A DNA stretch of 64,000 bases, taken from assembly GCF_014656195.1 (NCBI RefSeq), contig NZ_BNBY01000009.1, positions 62,001 through 126,000 of the forward strand. Direction: 5' to 3'. Origin of the DNA: Kitasatospora xanthocidica. GTDB lineage: Bacteria; Actinomycetota; Actinomycetes; Streptomycetales; Streptomycetaceae. Position 1 is the first letter of the stretch, and every line of letters begins with the position of its first letter. The position numbers were made by a program, and so were the translations under genes. Shown here in pieces: positions 24,175-33,008 of the stretch. Below the pieces are notes generated by a model. That model had not been told where the DNA came from, made no database searches, and saw only the letters and a list, made by a program, of their open reading frames with translations.

Positions 24175-25296
24175 TCAGCCGGTGGTGGTGGGCTGGTGCC
24201 CGTCGTGGTCCTGGTAGGCCTCCTCGCGGTACAGGCCGAGCGAGTGCGTCACCGGGAAGTCGTTGAAGGAGAACAGGCAGGCGTCCTCGCCCTGGTCGAG
24301 GTTCGCGTGCTCGTGCCAGGCCCAGGACGGGACGACGAAGATGTCCCCCTGCTGCCACTCGAAGCGCTGCCCGGCGATCACCGAGACGCCCCGCCCTTTG
24401 GCCGCCGTGTAGACCACCGAGCCGGTGTGCCGGTGGGCGCGGGTGGCCTGGCCCGGGCGCAGCAGTTGCAGGTGGGCGGCCATGGTCGGCATCACCGAGC
24501 CGCCGGTGACCGGGTTGGTGTACTCCATGATGACGCCGTCGTACGGTGATCCCTCGGTGGCGCGGGCCAGTCGGCACAGCGCGTGGTAGCTGGGCTCCCA
24601 GGGCCAGCCGAACAGCGGCGAGTACGGCCGGCTCCACTTCTCGGAGCCGTACGGCAGCAGGTTGCCGCCGTAGCTGAGCAGCGAGGAGTTCACCACCGGG
24701 CCGGGGCGCTGGTACAGCTCCGGGTGGACCTCGTAGAAGTTGGCGTCAAGCGTGTTGACCAGCGGGATGTCCAGGCCGTCCTGCCAGATCACCGGGGCGT
24801 CGTCGGACTCGTTCCCGTGTTCGTGCCAGGTGTTGTTGGGGGTGATCGCGAAGTCGCGCGGGCCGACCTTGAGCCGCTGGCCGTCCACGACGGTCCAGGC
24901 GCCGTTGCCCTCGTGGACGAAGCGCAGCGCGGAGGCCTGGTGGCGGTGCGCGGTCATCGCCTCGCCGGGGCCCATGATCTGCAGACCGGTGTACAACAGG
25001 CCGACCGCTGCGCTCAGTTCGCGGCGGCCGGGGTTCACCAGCATCACCACCCGGCGGCCGGCGTCATCGGCCTTCACCAGGGGCAGCGCCTTGCGCACCA
25101 GCGGGCGCAGCTCCGTGTAGCGCCAGAGCACCGGCACGGACTTGGGCCGCGGGTACCAGGGCTCGATCTCGTTCGCCACGGTCCACAGCGCACCGGCCTC
25201 GTGCTTGGCCAACTCCTCGTAGTAGGCGAGCAGTTCGGGGCTGTCGGGGACGCGGGCCCGGCCGATCCGGTCGTCGTCGTGACTGCTGTCGGTCAT
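24175..25296 (-). CDS. Gentisate 1,2-dioxygenase
   Basis: A 373-residue bicupin ring-cleaving dioxygenase. The iron site in the N-terminal cupin is formed by His117 and His119 (MTAHRHQ) with His158/His160 in NTWHEHGN; the second cupin (about 270-350, RAHRHTGS and SWAWHEHAN) is also conserved. It opens gentisate (2,5-dihydroxybenzoate) between C1 and C2 to give maleylpyruvate, the central step of this cluster. The gene overlaps the nitrilase stop by 4 bases (25293-25296), so translation is coupled. Product identity is strongly supported by the neighbouring hydroxylase, FAH hydrolase and maleate isomerase. Confidence 0.92.
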   Translation of the reverse strand: MTDSSHDDDRIGRARVPDSPELLAYYEELAKHEAGALWTVANEIEPWYPRPKSVPVLWRYTELRPLVRKALPLVKADDAGRRVVMLVNPGRRELSAAVGLLYTGLQIMGPGEAMTAHRHQASALRFVHEGNGAWTVVDGQRLKVGPRDFAITPNNTWHEHGNESDDAPVIWQDGLDIPLVNTLDANFYEVHPELYQRPGPVVNSSLLSYGGNLLPYGSEKWSRPYSPLFGWPWEPSYHALCRLARATEGSPYDGVIMEYTNPVTGGSVMPTMAAHLQLLRPGQATRAHRHTGSVVYTAAKGRGVSVIAGQRFEWQQGDIFVVPSWAWHEHANLDQGEDACLFSFNDFPVTHSLGLYREEAYQDHDGHQPTTTG

Positions 25297-26273
25297 GACT
25301 CCTCCTCCTCTTCCTCGGGGAACACCAGGGGCCGCAGCGGGCGGTCGTTCACGTGCAGCCGGAAGACGTCGAAGCGGTTGTAGTGGCCGACGATGTCGTG
25401 CATCTGCTTGGGCTGGATGCAGCGGCCGAGGTCGATCTCGGCGTAGACGATGCCCTCCTCGTCCACCAGTGGCTCGGTGACGGCGCGGCCGTCGGGGCCG
25501 AAGATCCCGGAGAGGGCGTTGCGGGGGCGGGAGAGCTGCTTGCGGATCTGCGGGTCGTCGCCGGCGATCTCGTCCACGATCTCGGGCGAGATGGTGGAGC
25601 AGGAGACGACGGTGAACAGCTTGCCCTCGAAGCAGTGGGCGGCGGCGCGCAGGGCGATGGCCTCGGCCATGTCGTAGTCCTCCGGGGCCACCGGCAGGGC
25701 GATGTAGGCGGCGGCGTGGACGAGTTCGCCCTGGGCCAGCAGGGTGAAGCGGGCCAGCGTGTTGGTGTTCTCGCCGCAGGCGAGCGCGCCGAGCGGCCCG
25801 ACCTTGGTGCGGTGCACCTTGAGGGTGCTGCCGTCGCCCTGGGTCCAGGTCAGCTTCTCGGCCCAGGTCGGCACCAACTTGCGGTGGACGCTCAGCAGTT
25901 CGCCGTCCGAGTCGATGATCAGCAGGGTGTTGTGGAGCACCCCGAGGCTGTGCCGGCCGCGCTCGTTGACGCCGATCACCAGCACCACGCCGGCCTGCCG
26001 GGCGGCGGCGCGCAGGGTGTCGACGTACGGACCGGGCACGTCCACGGCGGCCCGGTAGAGGCGCTCGTACCAGGGCGAGCCCTGCAGCGGGGTCATCGTC
26101 CAGTTCCAGTACGGGTAGCCGGGCACGAAGACCTCGGGGAAGACCACCAGTTCGGCGCCGTGCCCGGCCGCCTCCTGGATCAGCGCGACGGCCTTGTCGA
26201 CGGTGGCGGCCGGGTCCAGGTAGACGGGGGCGGCCTGGACGGCGGCGGCGGTGAAGCGGCGCAGGTGGGGCAT
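25293..26273 (-). CDS. Nitrilase
   Basis: A 326-residue carbon-nitrogen hydrolase with the Glu-Lys-Cys triad: Glu47 (FPEVFVPG), Lys132 (HRKLVPT) and Cys166 (ALACGEN). The FVPGYPYWNW stretch and the length fit true nitrilases, which turn R-CN into R-COOH plus ammonia, rather than amidases. The C-terminus is a run of glutamates (FPEEEEEES). Placement between the hydroxylase and gentisate dioxygenase genes, with translational coupling to the latter, suggests it makes the aromatic acid that the ligase activates, for example from a 2-hydroxybenzonitrile or similar. That substrate is inference. Confidence 0.9.
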   Translation of the reverse strand: MPHLRRFTAAAVQAAPVYLDPAATVDKAVALIQEAAGHGAELVVFPEVFVPGYPYWNWTMTPLQGSPWYERLYRAAVDVPGPYVDTLRAAARQAGVVLVIGVNERGRHSLGVLHNTLLIIDSDGELLSVHRKLVPTWAEKLTWTQGDGSTLKVHRTKVGPLGALACGENTNTLARFTLLAQGELVHAAAYIALPVAPEDYDMAEAIALRAAAHCFEGKLFTVVSCSTISPEIVDEIAGDDPQIRKQLSRPRNALSGIFGPDGRAVTEPLVDEEGIVYAEIDLGRCIQPKQMHDIVGHYNRFDVFRLHVNDRPLRPLVFPEEEEEES

Positions 26274-26348
26274 GTGCTCAGCACTCCTCGGTGCTCGTCA
26301 CTGCTCGGTTCTCGTCTCTCCTCGGTCCGCGTCGGTCCTCGGTCCTCG

Positions 26349-28721
26349 TCACTCCTCGGGCGGGGTCGCCGACCAGCGGCGGTGGACGGGGGCGGGCGGC
26401 TCGCGCAGCAGGTGCAGCCGTGGGGCGACCCGGTCGGTGCCCGGGCCGGGCGGCTTGCGGCTGCCCGCCCGCCAGGGTTCGGGCCAGTGGATGCCCGGCC
26501 CGGTGTAGCCCCGCTCGGCGGCCGCGTGCAGGGTCCAGAGCGGGTCGTACAGCTGGGCCCGGCCGACCGCGACCAGGTCGGCCCGCCCGGCCAGCAGCAC
26601 GGAGTCGGCGTCGTCGGCCCCGGAGATCGCGCCGACCGCGACGGTCGGCAGTCCGGTGGCGGTGCGGACCAGCTCGGCGAAGGGCGTCTGGTAGCCGCGC
26701 CCGTACGGCGGCCGCTGGTGCGCCACCACCTCGCCGGTGGAGACGTCCACCGCGTCCGCCCCGGCCTCGCCGAGCGCCCGGCAGACCGCCACCGCCTCGG
26801 CCTCGGTGGTACCGCCGGGCGCCCAGTCGCAGGCCGAGATCCGCACCAGCAGCGGCTTGCCGGCCGGCCAGGCGGCACGCACCGCCGCCAGCACCTCCAG
26901 CGGCAGCCGCAGCCGGTGGGCGAGCGGGCCGCCGTACTGGTCGGTGCGGCGGTTGGTCAGCGGGGAGAGGAAGGAGGAGACGAGGTGCCCGTGGCCGAAC
27001 TGCAGCTCCAGCACGTCGAAACCGGCCCGCGCCGCCCGCTCGGCGGCGGCCGCGAAGTCGGCGGTGACGGCGGCCAGCTGGATGTGGTTGGCCTCGTGCG
27101 GCACCGGACTGCCGGCGTCCCAGGGGATCGCCGAGGGGGCGAGCAGCGGCCAGCCCTCGGCGAGCGGGCGCCCGATGCCGTCCGGCCCGGGGACGGCGGT
27201 GGCGCCCCGGCGCCCGGCGTGGGTCAGCTGGATGCCGAGCGGGGTGTCGCTCACCGCTCGTACGGACCGGACGAGTTCGCGCCAGGCGGCCTCCTGGTGG
27301 TCGCTCCACAGGCCCGGGCAGTGGTCGGTGGCCCGGCCCTCGGGGGTGACGGCGGTCATTCCGGCGAGGACCAGCCCGGCGCCGCCGAGCGCGTGCCCGG
27401 TGAGCTGGGCCCGGTCGAAGGCGCTGGGCAGCGCGTCCGGGGAGGTGAAGGTCGCGAGCGGCGGCACCACGACGCGGTTGCGCAGCTCCAGCGCGCCCAG
27501 CTTCAGCGGCCGGAACATCGGCGGCACCCCGGGCGAGCCGCCGAAGGCGGTGTCCACCGCGTCCACGAAGCCGGCGTCGCGGGCCCGCAGGTTGTCGTAG
27601 GTGACCCGCCGGCTGCGGGTCAGCAGGTTGAAGGCGAACCGGTCGATGTCCTGCCCGGTGCGCCGGTCGACGGTCTCGAACCACTCCAGGCTGGCCTGCG
27701 CGGCCCGCTGGGTGGACTCCACCACCGGGCGCCGCTCGGCCTCGTAGGCGGCCAACGCCTCGGCGGTGGTGGGCTGTTCGCTCAGTGCGGCGGCCAGGGC
27801 GAGGGCGTCCTCCAGGGCCAGCTTGGTGCCGGAGCCGATCGAGAAGTGCGCGGAGTGCGCGGCGTCGCCGAGCAGCACCACGTTGCGGTGGTGCCAACTC
27901 GCGTTCCGTACCGTGGTGAAGCGGATCCAGCGGGAGGCGTTCGGGATCAGCCGGTGCCCGTCCAGGTGGCCGGCGAGCAGTTCGGCGCAGCGCCGCACGC
28001 TCTGCCCGTCGCTCTCGCCGCGCGCGAACTCCCGTGCGGCGAAGGCCTCGAAGCCCGCCCGGCGCCAGGCGTCCTCGGCGATCTCGACGATGAAGGTGGA
28101 GCGGGTGGTGCTGTACGGGTAGGCGTGCACCTGCAGCACGCCGAAGTCGAACCGCTCGACGATGAAGGTGAAGGCCTCGAAGACCCTGTCGGTGGCGAGC
28201 CAGATGTAGCGGCAGTGCCGTTCGTCCGTGGTGGGACGGAACGCCTGCGACCAGGCCGCCCGGGTGCCGGAGTGGATGCCGTCGGCGGCCACCACCAGGT
28301 CGTACTCGGCGGCGAGCCGCTCGACGGGCGGCGCGGGGGTGCGGTAGCGCACGTCCACCGCCAGTTCCTCGCAGCGCTGCCGCAGGACGGCGCGCAGCCG
28401 GTTGCGGTCCAGGGCGGCGAAGCCGTGGCCGCCGCTGGTGCGGACCCCGCCCGCGTAGCGGACGTCGATGTCGCTCCAGTGGGCGAACTCGGCGCTGATC
28501 GCGGCGAAGACCCGCGGGTCGGCCTCGGCGATGCCGTCCAGGGTCTCGTCGGAGAAGACCACGCCGAAGCCGAACTCGTCGTCCCGGCCGTCCCGTTCGA
28601 AGACGGTGAGCTCCCGGTCCGGCGCCAGCTGCTTGGCCAGGGCGGCGAAGTAGAGCCCGCCGGGGCCGGCGCCGATCACCGCGATGCGACGGGCCGGAGC
28701 GCCGCCCGGCGCGGTACTCAT
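26349..28721 (-). CDS. Bifunctional salicylyl-CoA 5-hydroxylase/flavin oxidoreductase fusion
   Basis: A 790-residue fusion of two flavoenzymes. Residues 1-390: an FAD monooxygenase (dinucleotide motif VIGAGPGG at 15-22, the DG motif VVAADGIHSG near 155, the GD motif LLGDAAHSAHFSIGSGTKLALED near 300). Residues 400-785: an old-yellow-enzyme type NADH:flavin oxidoreductase (PPMFRPLKLGALELRNRVVVPPL start, VLELQFGHGHLVSSFLSPLTNRRTDQYGG centre). This layout is that of salicylyl-CoA 5-hydroxylase and anthraniloyl-CoA monooxygenase/reductase. The gentisate dioxygenase in the same operon favours salicylyl-CoA as substrate. GAGGCGGG precedes ATG 28721. Confidence 0.9.
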   Translation of the reverse strand: MSTAPGGAPARRIAVIGAGPGGLYFAALAKQLAPDRELTVFERDGRDDEFGFGVVFSDETLDGIAEADPRVFAAISAEFAHWSDIDVRYAGGVRTSGGHGFAALDRNRLRAVLRQRCEELAVDVRYRTPAPPVERLAAEYDLVVAADGIHSGTRAAWSQAFRPTTDERHCRYIWLATDRVFEAFTFIVERFDFGVLQVHAYPYSTTRSTFIVEIAEDAWRRAGFEAFAAREFARGESDGQSVRRCAELLAGHLDGHRLIPNASRWIRFTTVRNASWHHRNVVLLGDAAHSAHFSIGSGTKLALEDALALAAALSEQPTTAEALAAYEAERRPVVESTQRAAQASLEWFETVDRRTGQDIDRFAFNLLTRSRRVTYDNLRARDAGFVDAVDTAFGGSPGVPPMFRPLKLGALELRNRVVVPPLATFTSPDALPSAFDRAQLTGHALGGAGLVLAGMTAVTPEGRATDHCPGLWSDHQEAAWRELVRSVRAVSDTPLGIQLTHAGRRGATAVPGPDGIGRPLAEGWPLLAPSAIPWDAGSPVPHEANHIQLAAVTADFAAAAERAARAGFDVLELQFGHGHLVSSFLSPLTNRRTDQYGGPLAHRLRLPLEVLAAVRAAWPAGKPLLVRISACDWAPGGTTEAEAVAVCRALGEAGADAVDVSTGEVVAHQRPPYGRGYQTPFAELVRTATGLPTVAVGAISGADDADSVLLAGRADLVAVGRAQLYDPLWTLHAAAERGYTGPGIHWPEPWRAGSRKPPGPGTDRVAPRLHLLREPPAPVHRRWSATPPEE

Positions 28722-28794
28722 GCGCCCGCCTCGCAGCGCTCGGCAGGGGCATTCGCCCATACGCACCTTTCGATGGTGTGCTCGCTGCGCTTGC

Positions 28795-30822
28795 TCACGT
28801 CACCACCTCCGGCTGCTGCGGCCCGGCCTCGCTCAGCGCCCGGCGCACCCGCGCGGGCCAGGGCTCGGCACCCTCGGCGTGCGGTGCGGCGTGCACCACC
28901 GACATCCGGCCGCTCGCGGCCAGGCCGTGCGGGCCGTGCACCTCGAAGGCGTAGTGCAGCGAGGAGCCGCCGACCCGGTCCACCCGCAGCTCGGTGCGGA
29001 CCACGTCGCCGAACCAGAGCCGCTCGCGGTAGTCGGCCTCGAAGTGCACCCGGGGGATCCGCCCGAACAGCTCCGCCAGCCCGAGCCGGCGCAGCAGCGC
29101 CGCCTCCGCCGCCTCGGCCCAGCGCTGCACGGCGGAGAAGTGGTAGTGCCCGGCCGCGTCGGTGTCGGACCACTCGACCCGGCGCTCGATCGTCACGCTG
29201 GCCGGGGCCAGCGAGGCCCGTCGCCGCAGCTCGGCGCGGTGCAGCTTGCCGGTGGCGGTGCGCGGCAGCTCGGTGACGAACTCGACCACCCGCGGGTACT
29301 TGTACGGGGCGATGGCGCGTTTGACGTGCTCCTGGAGGGCGCGTGCCGTCTCCGGCCCGGCCGGGATGCCCGGGCGCGGCACCACGTACGCCTTGACCAC
29401 GGTGCCGCGCCGCTCGTCCGGCGCGCCGACCACCGCGCAGTCGGCCACGTCGGGGTGGGCGGCGAGCGCCTGCTCCACCTCGGGTCCGGCGATGTTGTAG
29501 CCGGCCGAGACGATCATGTCGTCGTTGCGCGCCTGGTACCAGAAGTAGCCCTCCGGGTCGCGGACGTAGGTGTCGCCGGTGAGGTTCCAGCCGTCCCGGA
29601 CGTAGCTGAGCTGGCGCTCGTCGTCCAGGTAGCGGCAGCCGGTCGGGCCCTTGACGGCGAGCAGCCCGGGTTCGCCGTCCGGCACCGGGCGGCCCCGGCC
29701 GTCCAGGACTGCGGCGCGGTAGCCGGGCACGGGCTTGCCGGTGGAGCCGGGGCGGACGGCCTCGTCGGCGGCCGAGATGAACACGTGCAGCAGCTCGGTG
29801 GCGCCGATGCCGTCGATCAGCCGCTGTCCGGTGGCCGCGTGGAAGGCCCGCCAGACGGCGGCGGGCAGCGGTTCGCCCGCCGAGACGCAGCGCCGTACGC
29901 CGGCCAGCCGGTCGGCCAGTCCGGCGGCCAGGATCGCCCGGTAGGCGGTCGGCGCGGTGAACAGCACGCTCACCCGGTGCTCCCGGACCCGCTCGGCCAG
30001 CTGCTCGGGGGTGGCCTGTTCCAGCAGCAGGCTGGCGGCGCCGGCCCGCAGCGGGAAGACCAGCAGGCCGCCGAGGCCGAAGGTGAAGCCGAGCGGCGGG
30101 GTGCCGGCGAACAGGTCGTCGGGGGTGGGGCGGAGCAGGTGGCGGGAGAAGGTGTCGGCGTTGGCGAGCACGTCGCGGTGGAAGTGCAGGGTGGCCTTGG
30201 GGCGGCCGGTGGTGCCGGAGGTGAAGGCGATCAGCGCGACGTCGTCGGCGGCGGTCGGGACGGCGGTGAAGCCGGGCGGTACGGCGGCGCAGCGGGCGGT
30301 GAGGTCCTCCGGACCGCTGCCGCCGTAGGGGAGGATCCGCAGGCCCGGGGTGCGGGCCCGCCGCAGTTCGTCCAGGAAGCGGTGGTCGCACAGGGCGAGG
30401 ACGGGCCTGGCGACGGAGGTCAGCTCGGTCAGTTCGGTGGCGCGCAGCAGCGGCATGGTGGTGACGACGACCCCGCCGGCCTTCAGTACGCCGAGCCAAC
30501 AGGCAGCCAGCCATGGGGTGTTGGGGCCGCGCAGCAGTACCCGGTTGCCGGTGGCGAGGCCGAGCTGCTCGGTCAGCAGGCGGGCGATCCGGTCGGCGTG
30601 GTCGCGCAGTTCTCCGTAGGACCACTGCTCGGTGGGGGTGAGCAGGCAGCGGCGGTCCGGTCCGAGGCGGTCGATGGTGTCGTCGAGTAGGGCGGCGGCG
30701 CAGTTCAGTCGGTCGGGGTAGGCCAACTCCGGTAGGTCGAAGAGGAGTTCTGGCCACTGCTCGAAGGGCGGGAGGTGGTCTCGGCAGAACGTGTCCACAT
30801 GCGCCGAGGGGGAGAGCTCCAT
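28795..30822 (-). CDS. Aryl-CoA ligase fused to hotdog thioesterase
   Basis: A 675-residue two-domain protein. Residues 1-530: an ANL-family acid-CoA ligase of the benzoate/2-aminobenzoate-CoA ligase type, with the AMP-loop IAFTSGTTGRPKATLHFH (about 200-217), the GATELLH motif and the C-terminal GYNIAGPEVE and PRTATGKLHR (catalytic Lys) motifs. Residues 540-660: a 4-hydroxybenzoyl-CoA thioesterase-like hotdog (VEWSDTDAAGHYHFSAVQRWAEAAEAALLRRLG). One protein would thus load the aryl acid onto CoA and later release the hydroxylated product as free gentisate. Start ATG 30822 after GAGGTG; a second in-frame ATG at 30837 lacks a binding site. First gene of the catabolic operon. Confidence 0.9.
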   Translation of the reverse strand: MELSPSAHVDTFCRDHLPPFEQWPELLFDLPELAYPDRLNCAAALLDDTIDRLGPDRRCLLTPTEQWSYGELRDHADRIARLLTEQLGLATGNRVLLRGPNTPWLAACWLGVLKAGGVVVTTMPLLRATELTELTSVARPVLALCDHRFLDELRRARTPGLRILPYGGSGPEDLTARCAAVPPGFTAVPTAADDVALIAFTSGTTGRPKATLHFHRDVLANADTFSRHLLRPTPDDLFAGTPPLGFTFGLGGLLVFPLRAGAASLLLEQATPEQLAERVREHRVSVLFTAPTAYRAILAAGLADRLAGVRRCVSAGEPLPAAVWRAFHAATGQRLIDGIGATELLHVFISAADEAVRPGSTGKPVPGYRAAVLDGRGRPVPDGEPGLLAVKGPTGCRYLDDERQLSYVRDGWNLTGDTYVRDPEGYFWYQARNDDMIVSAGYNIAGPEVEQALAAHPDVADCAVVGAPDERRGTVVKAYVVPRPGIPAGPETARALQEHVKRAIAPYKYPRVVEFVTELPRTATGKLHRAELRRRASLAPASVTIERRVEWSDTDAAGHYHFSAVQRWAEAAEAALLRRLGLAELFGRIPRVHFEADYRERLWFGDVVRTELRVDRVGGSSLHYAFEVHGPHGLAASGRMSVVHAAPHAEGAEPWPARVRRALSEAGPQQPEVVT

Positions 30823-30858
30823 GGGCGGGCACCTCATCGTGCGAGCGGGAGTGAGGCC

Positions 30859-30886
30859 AGTATGGCGTGCTCGTGACGCCAGTCAA
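30859..30886 (-). promoter_or_regulatory. Promoter and overlapping operator of the aromatic catabolic operon
   Basis: On the minus strand TTGACT (30881-30886) and CATACT (30859-30864) are 16 bases apart, a near-consensus HrdB promoter. An inverted repeat TGGCGT-N7-ACGCCA (30863-30881) fills the spacer and touches both hexamers, so a bound repressor would block polymerase. The ligase start follows about 30 bases after the expected transcription start. Confidence 0.75.
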
Positions 30887-31065
30887 GAGAGCGATACATG
30901 CATTCGGGCGACGGCCGTCGCGGCGCCCCGCTCCGGCCCGGCGGGCGGTACCGGGGCCAGGGCACACGGAAGGGTGGGGCTGGCCACACTCCTCCGCTGA
31001 TCAGGGCGTCGGCCGGCTCCGGCTGGTGCAGAGTGGGGGCATCGAACGGAGGCCGAGGAGCGGGG

Positions 31066-32373
31066 ATGATGAGACAGCTGGCTTCGTGGGGCGCGCGCGT
31101 CGGAGTGGGGTTCCTCCGGGCCTGCGCGGTGGCGGTCGTCACCCTGCTGATCCCGGTGGTGTGGGCCGGCGCGGTCGCGCTGGGGATCCTCTGGGGGCCG
31201 GCGAACCCGTGGTCCTGGCTGCTGCCGGTGGTGCTGGTGGGCACCGGCACGCTCACCCTCGCCCGTCCGGTCTGCCGGGCCGTGCGCTTCCTGGTCGAGC
31301 GGTGGACCGGCACGGTCGTCCCGCCCGGATACCGGGAGCCCGGGCCGGTCACCCGGATGTCCACCGGCTACTGGTGGAACGGCCACTCCTACGAGCGCAG
31401 CCGCCGGGACGCAGTGCGGGACCAGGCCTGGCGCACCTGGTGGGGCGACCCGGCGACCTGGCGGGACCTGCGGTTCGCCGGGACCGCCCCGTTCACGGCG
31501 GGCCTGGCCGCGGCCGTCCCGCCGGCCGCGCTGGCCGCCGCGGTCCTCGCACTGGCCGGGCCGTCGCCGCTCTCCCGGCTGGTCGGGGCCCTCTTCGCGG
31601 CGCCGGCCGCCGCCTCCGCGCCGTACGCCTGGCGGCTGCTGGAGCCGGTGGCCGTCCGCTCCCTCGGCCCTTCGCGCGCCATGCTGCTGGCCGAGCGGGT
31701 GGACGAACTGACCGCCCAGCGCGCGGACGTGACCGTCGCCCAGGCCGCCGAGCTCCGCCGGATCGAACGCGATCTGCACGACGGCGCGCAGGCGGGCCTG
31801 GTCGCGCTCGGGCTCTCGCTGGCCACGGCCGAGAAGCTGATGGAGTCCGATCCGGAGCGGGCCCGCGCACTGATGCGCTCGGCGCGGGCCGGCGCGGCCG
31901 GCTCGCTGGCCGAACTGCGGGACCTGGTCCGGGGGATCAACCCGCCGGTGCTGACCGAGCGCGGCCTGGTGGACGCCGTCCGGGCGCTCGCCCTGAACAG
32001 CCCGCTCGACGTGACCGTCACCGCCGACGGGGGGTTCCGGCTGGAGCCGCCGATCGAGTCCGCCGTGTACTTCGGGGTCGCCGAACTGCTCACCAACGCC
32101 ACCAAGCACGCCGGGGCGAGCCGGGTGCGGATCACCGTCCGCCGCGGCGAGACCGGCATCGTGGTGGAGGTCGAGGACGACGGCCGCGGAGGCGCGGTGA
32201 CGGGCGATGCGGTGACGGGTGGCGTGGCGACGGGAGGCGCGGTGACCGGCGCCGAGGGCGGGCTCGCGGGCCTGCGCCGCCGGCTGGCGGTGTTCGACGG
32301 CACCCTGGAGATCAGCAGCCCCGACGGCGGACCGACCCGGGCGACGATGATGGTGCCATGCGAATCGTCGTAG
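31066..32373 (+). CDS. Sensor histidine kinase (NarL/DesK type)
   Basis: A 435-residue membrane kinase. Hydrophobic segments at about 15-40 and 45-65 and again at 140-190 anchor it. The dimer/phosphoacceptor motif is IERDLHDGAQ with His238, the N-box is NATKHAG with Asn344, and the G-box region (VEDDGRGG ... GGLAGLRRRLAVFDG) contains an inserted in-frame repeat (AVTGDAVTGGVATGGAVTG). It phosphorylates the response regulator that overlaps its 3' end by 16 bases. ATG 31066 (or 31069) follows GAGGAG. Signal unknown. Confidence 0.9.
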   Translation: MMRQLASWGARVGVGFLRACAVAVVTLLIPVVWAGAVALGILWGPANPWSWLLPVVLVGTGTLTLARPVCRAVRFLVERWTGTVVPPGYREPGPVTRMSTGYWWNGHSYERSRRDAVRDQAWRTWWGDPATWRDLRFAGTAPFTAGLAAAVPPAALAAAVLALAGPSPLSRLVGALFAAPAAASAPYAWRLLEPVAVRSLGPSRAMLLAERVDELTAQRADVTVAQAAELRRIERDLHDGAQAGLVALGLSLATAEKLMESDPERARALMRSARAGAAGSLAELRDLVRGINPPVLTERGLVDAVRALALNSPLDVTVTADGGFRLEPPIESAVYFGVAELLTNATKHAGASRVRITVRRGETGIVVEVEDDGRGGAVTGDAVTGGVATGGAVTGAEGGLAGLRRRLAVFDGTLEISSPDGGPTRATMMVPCESS

Positions 32374-33005
32374 CCGAGGACCTCTACCTGCTCCGGGACG
32401 GCATGGTCCACCTCCTGGAGGCCTACGGGCACGAAGTGGTCGCCACCGCGGCCACCGGCCCGGAGACCCTGAACGCCCTGCTGACCCACCGTCCGGACGC
32501 CGCCGTCGTCGACGTCCGGATGCCGCCGACCCAGTCGGACGAGGGCCTGCAGGCCGCCCTCGCCGCCCGCCGCCAGGTGCCCGGACTGCCGGTGCTGATC
32601 CTCTCCCAGCACGTGGAGCAGCTGTACGCCCGGGAGCTGCTGGCCGACGGCGCGGGCGGCATCGGGTACTTCCTCAAGGAGAGCGTGTTCGACGGCGAGC
32701 AGTTCGTCGACGCCCTGGAACGCGTCGCCAAGGGCGGAACGGCCATGGACCCGGCCGTGATCGCCGCGCTGGTCTCCTCCGCCCCCTCGAACCGCCGGCT
32801 CGACCGGCTCACCGAGCGCGAGCTGGAGGTGCTCGGCCTGATGGCGGAGGGGCTGTCCAACCAGGCCATCGCGCAGCGGCTGTTCCTCAGCGACAGCGCG
32901 ATCAGCAAGTACACCACCTCGATGTTCGGCAAGCTCGGGCTCACCGACGACGAGAACGGCAACCGGCGGGTCCTCGCGGTCCTCGCCTACCTCAACAAGC
33001 CCTGA
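32358..33005 (+). CDS. Response regulator, NarL/LuxR type
   Basis: A 215-residue response regulator paired with the kinase upstream. Receiver domain 1-125 with the acidic pocket Glu7-Asp8, phosphoacceptor Asp52 (AAVVDVRMPP) and the Lys of YFLKES. The C-terminal LuxR HTH covers about 148-210 (LTERELEVLGLMAEGLSNQAIAQRLFLSDSAISKYTTSMFGKLGL). Its start lies inside the end of the kinase gene, so expression is coupled. Target genes unknown; this arrangement often regulates an adjacent transporter, but none is present here. Confidence 0.92.
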   Translation: MRIVVAEDLYLLRDGMVHLLEAYGHEVVATAATGPETLNALLTHRPDAAVVDVRMPPTQSDEGLQAALAARRQVPGLPVLILSQHVEQLYARELLADGAGGIGYFLKESVFDGEQFVDALERVAKGGTAMDPAVIAALVSSAPSNRRLDRLTERELEVLGLMAEGLSNQAIAQRLFLSDSAISKYTTSMFGKLGLTDDENGNRRVLAVLAYLNKP

Positions 33006-33008
33006 CCG

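Noticed and set aside
25353-29276. A very long plus-strand open frame (about 1300 codons) opposite the catabolic operon
   Set aside because: It is a shadow of the real minus-strand genes: high GC opens antisense frames, the translation is low-complexity Gly/Val/Gln/Arg with no recognisable domains, and the opposite strand has clear enzymes with catalytic residues.
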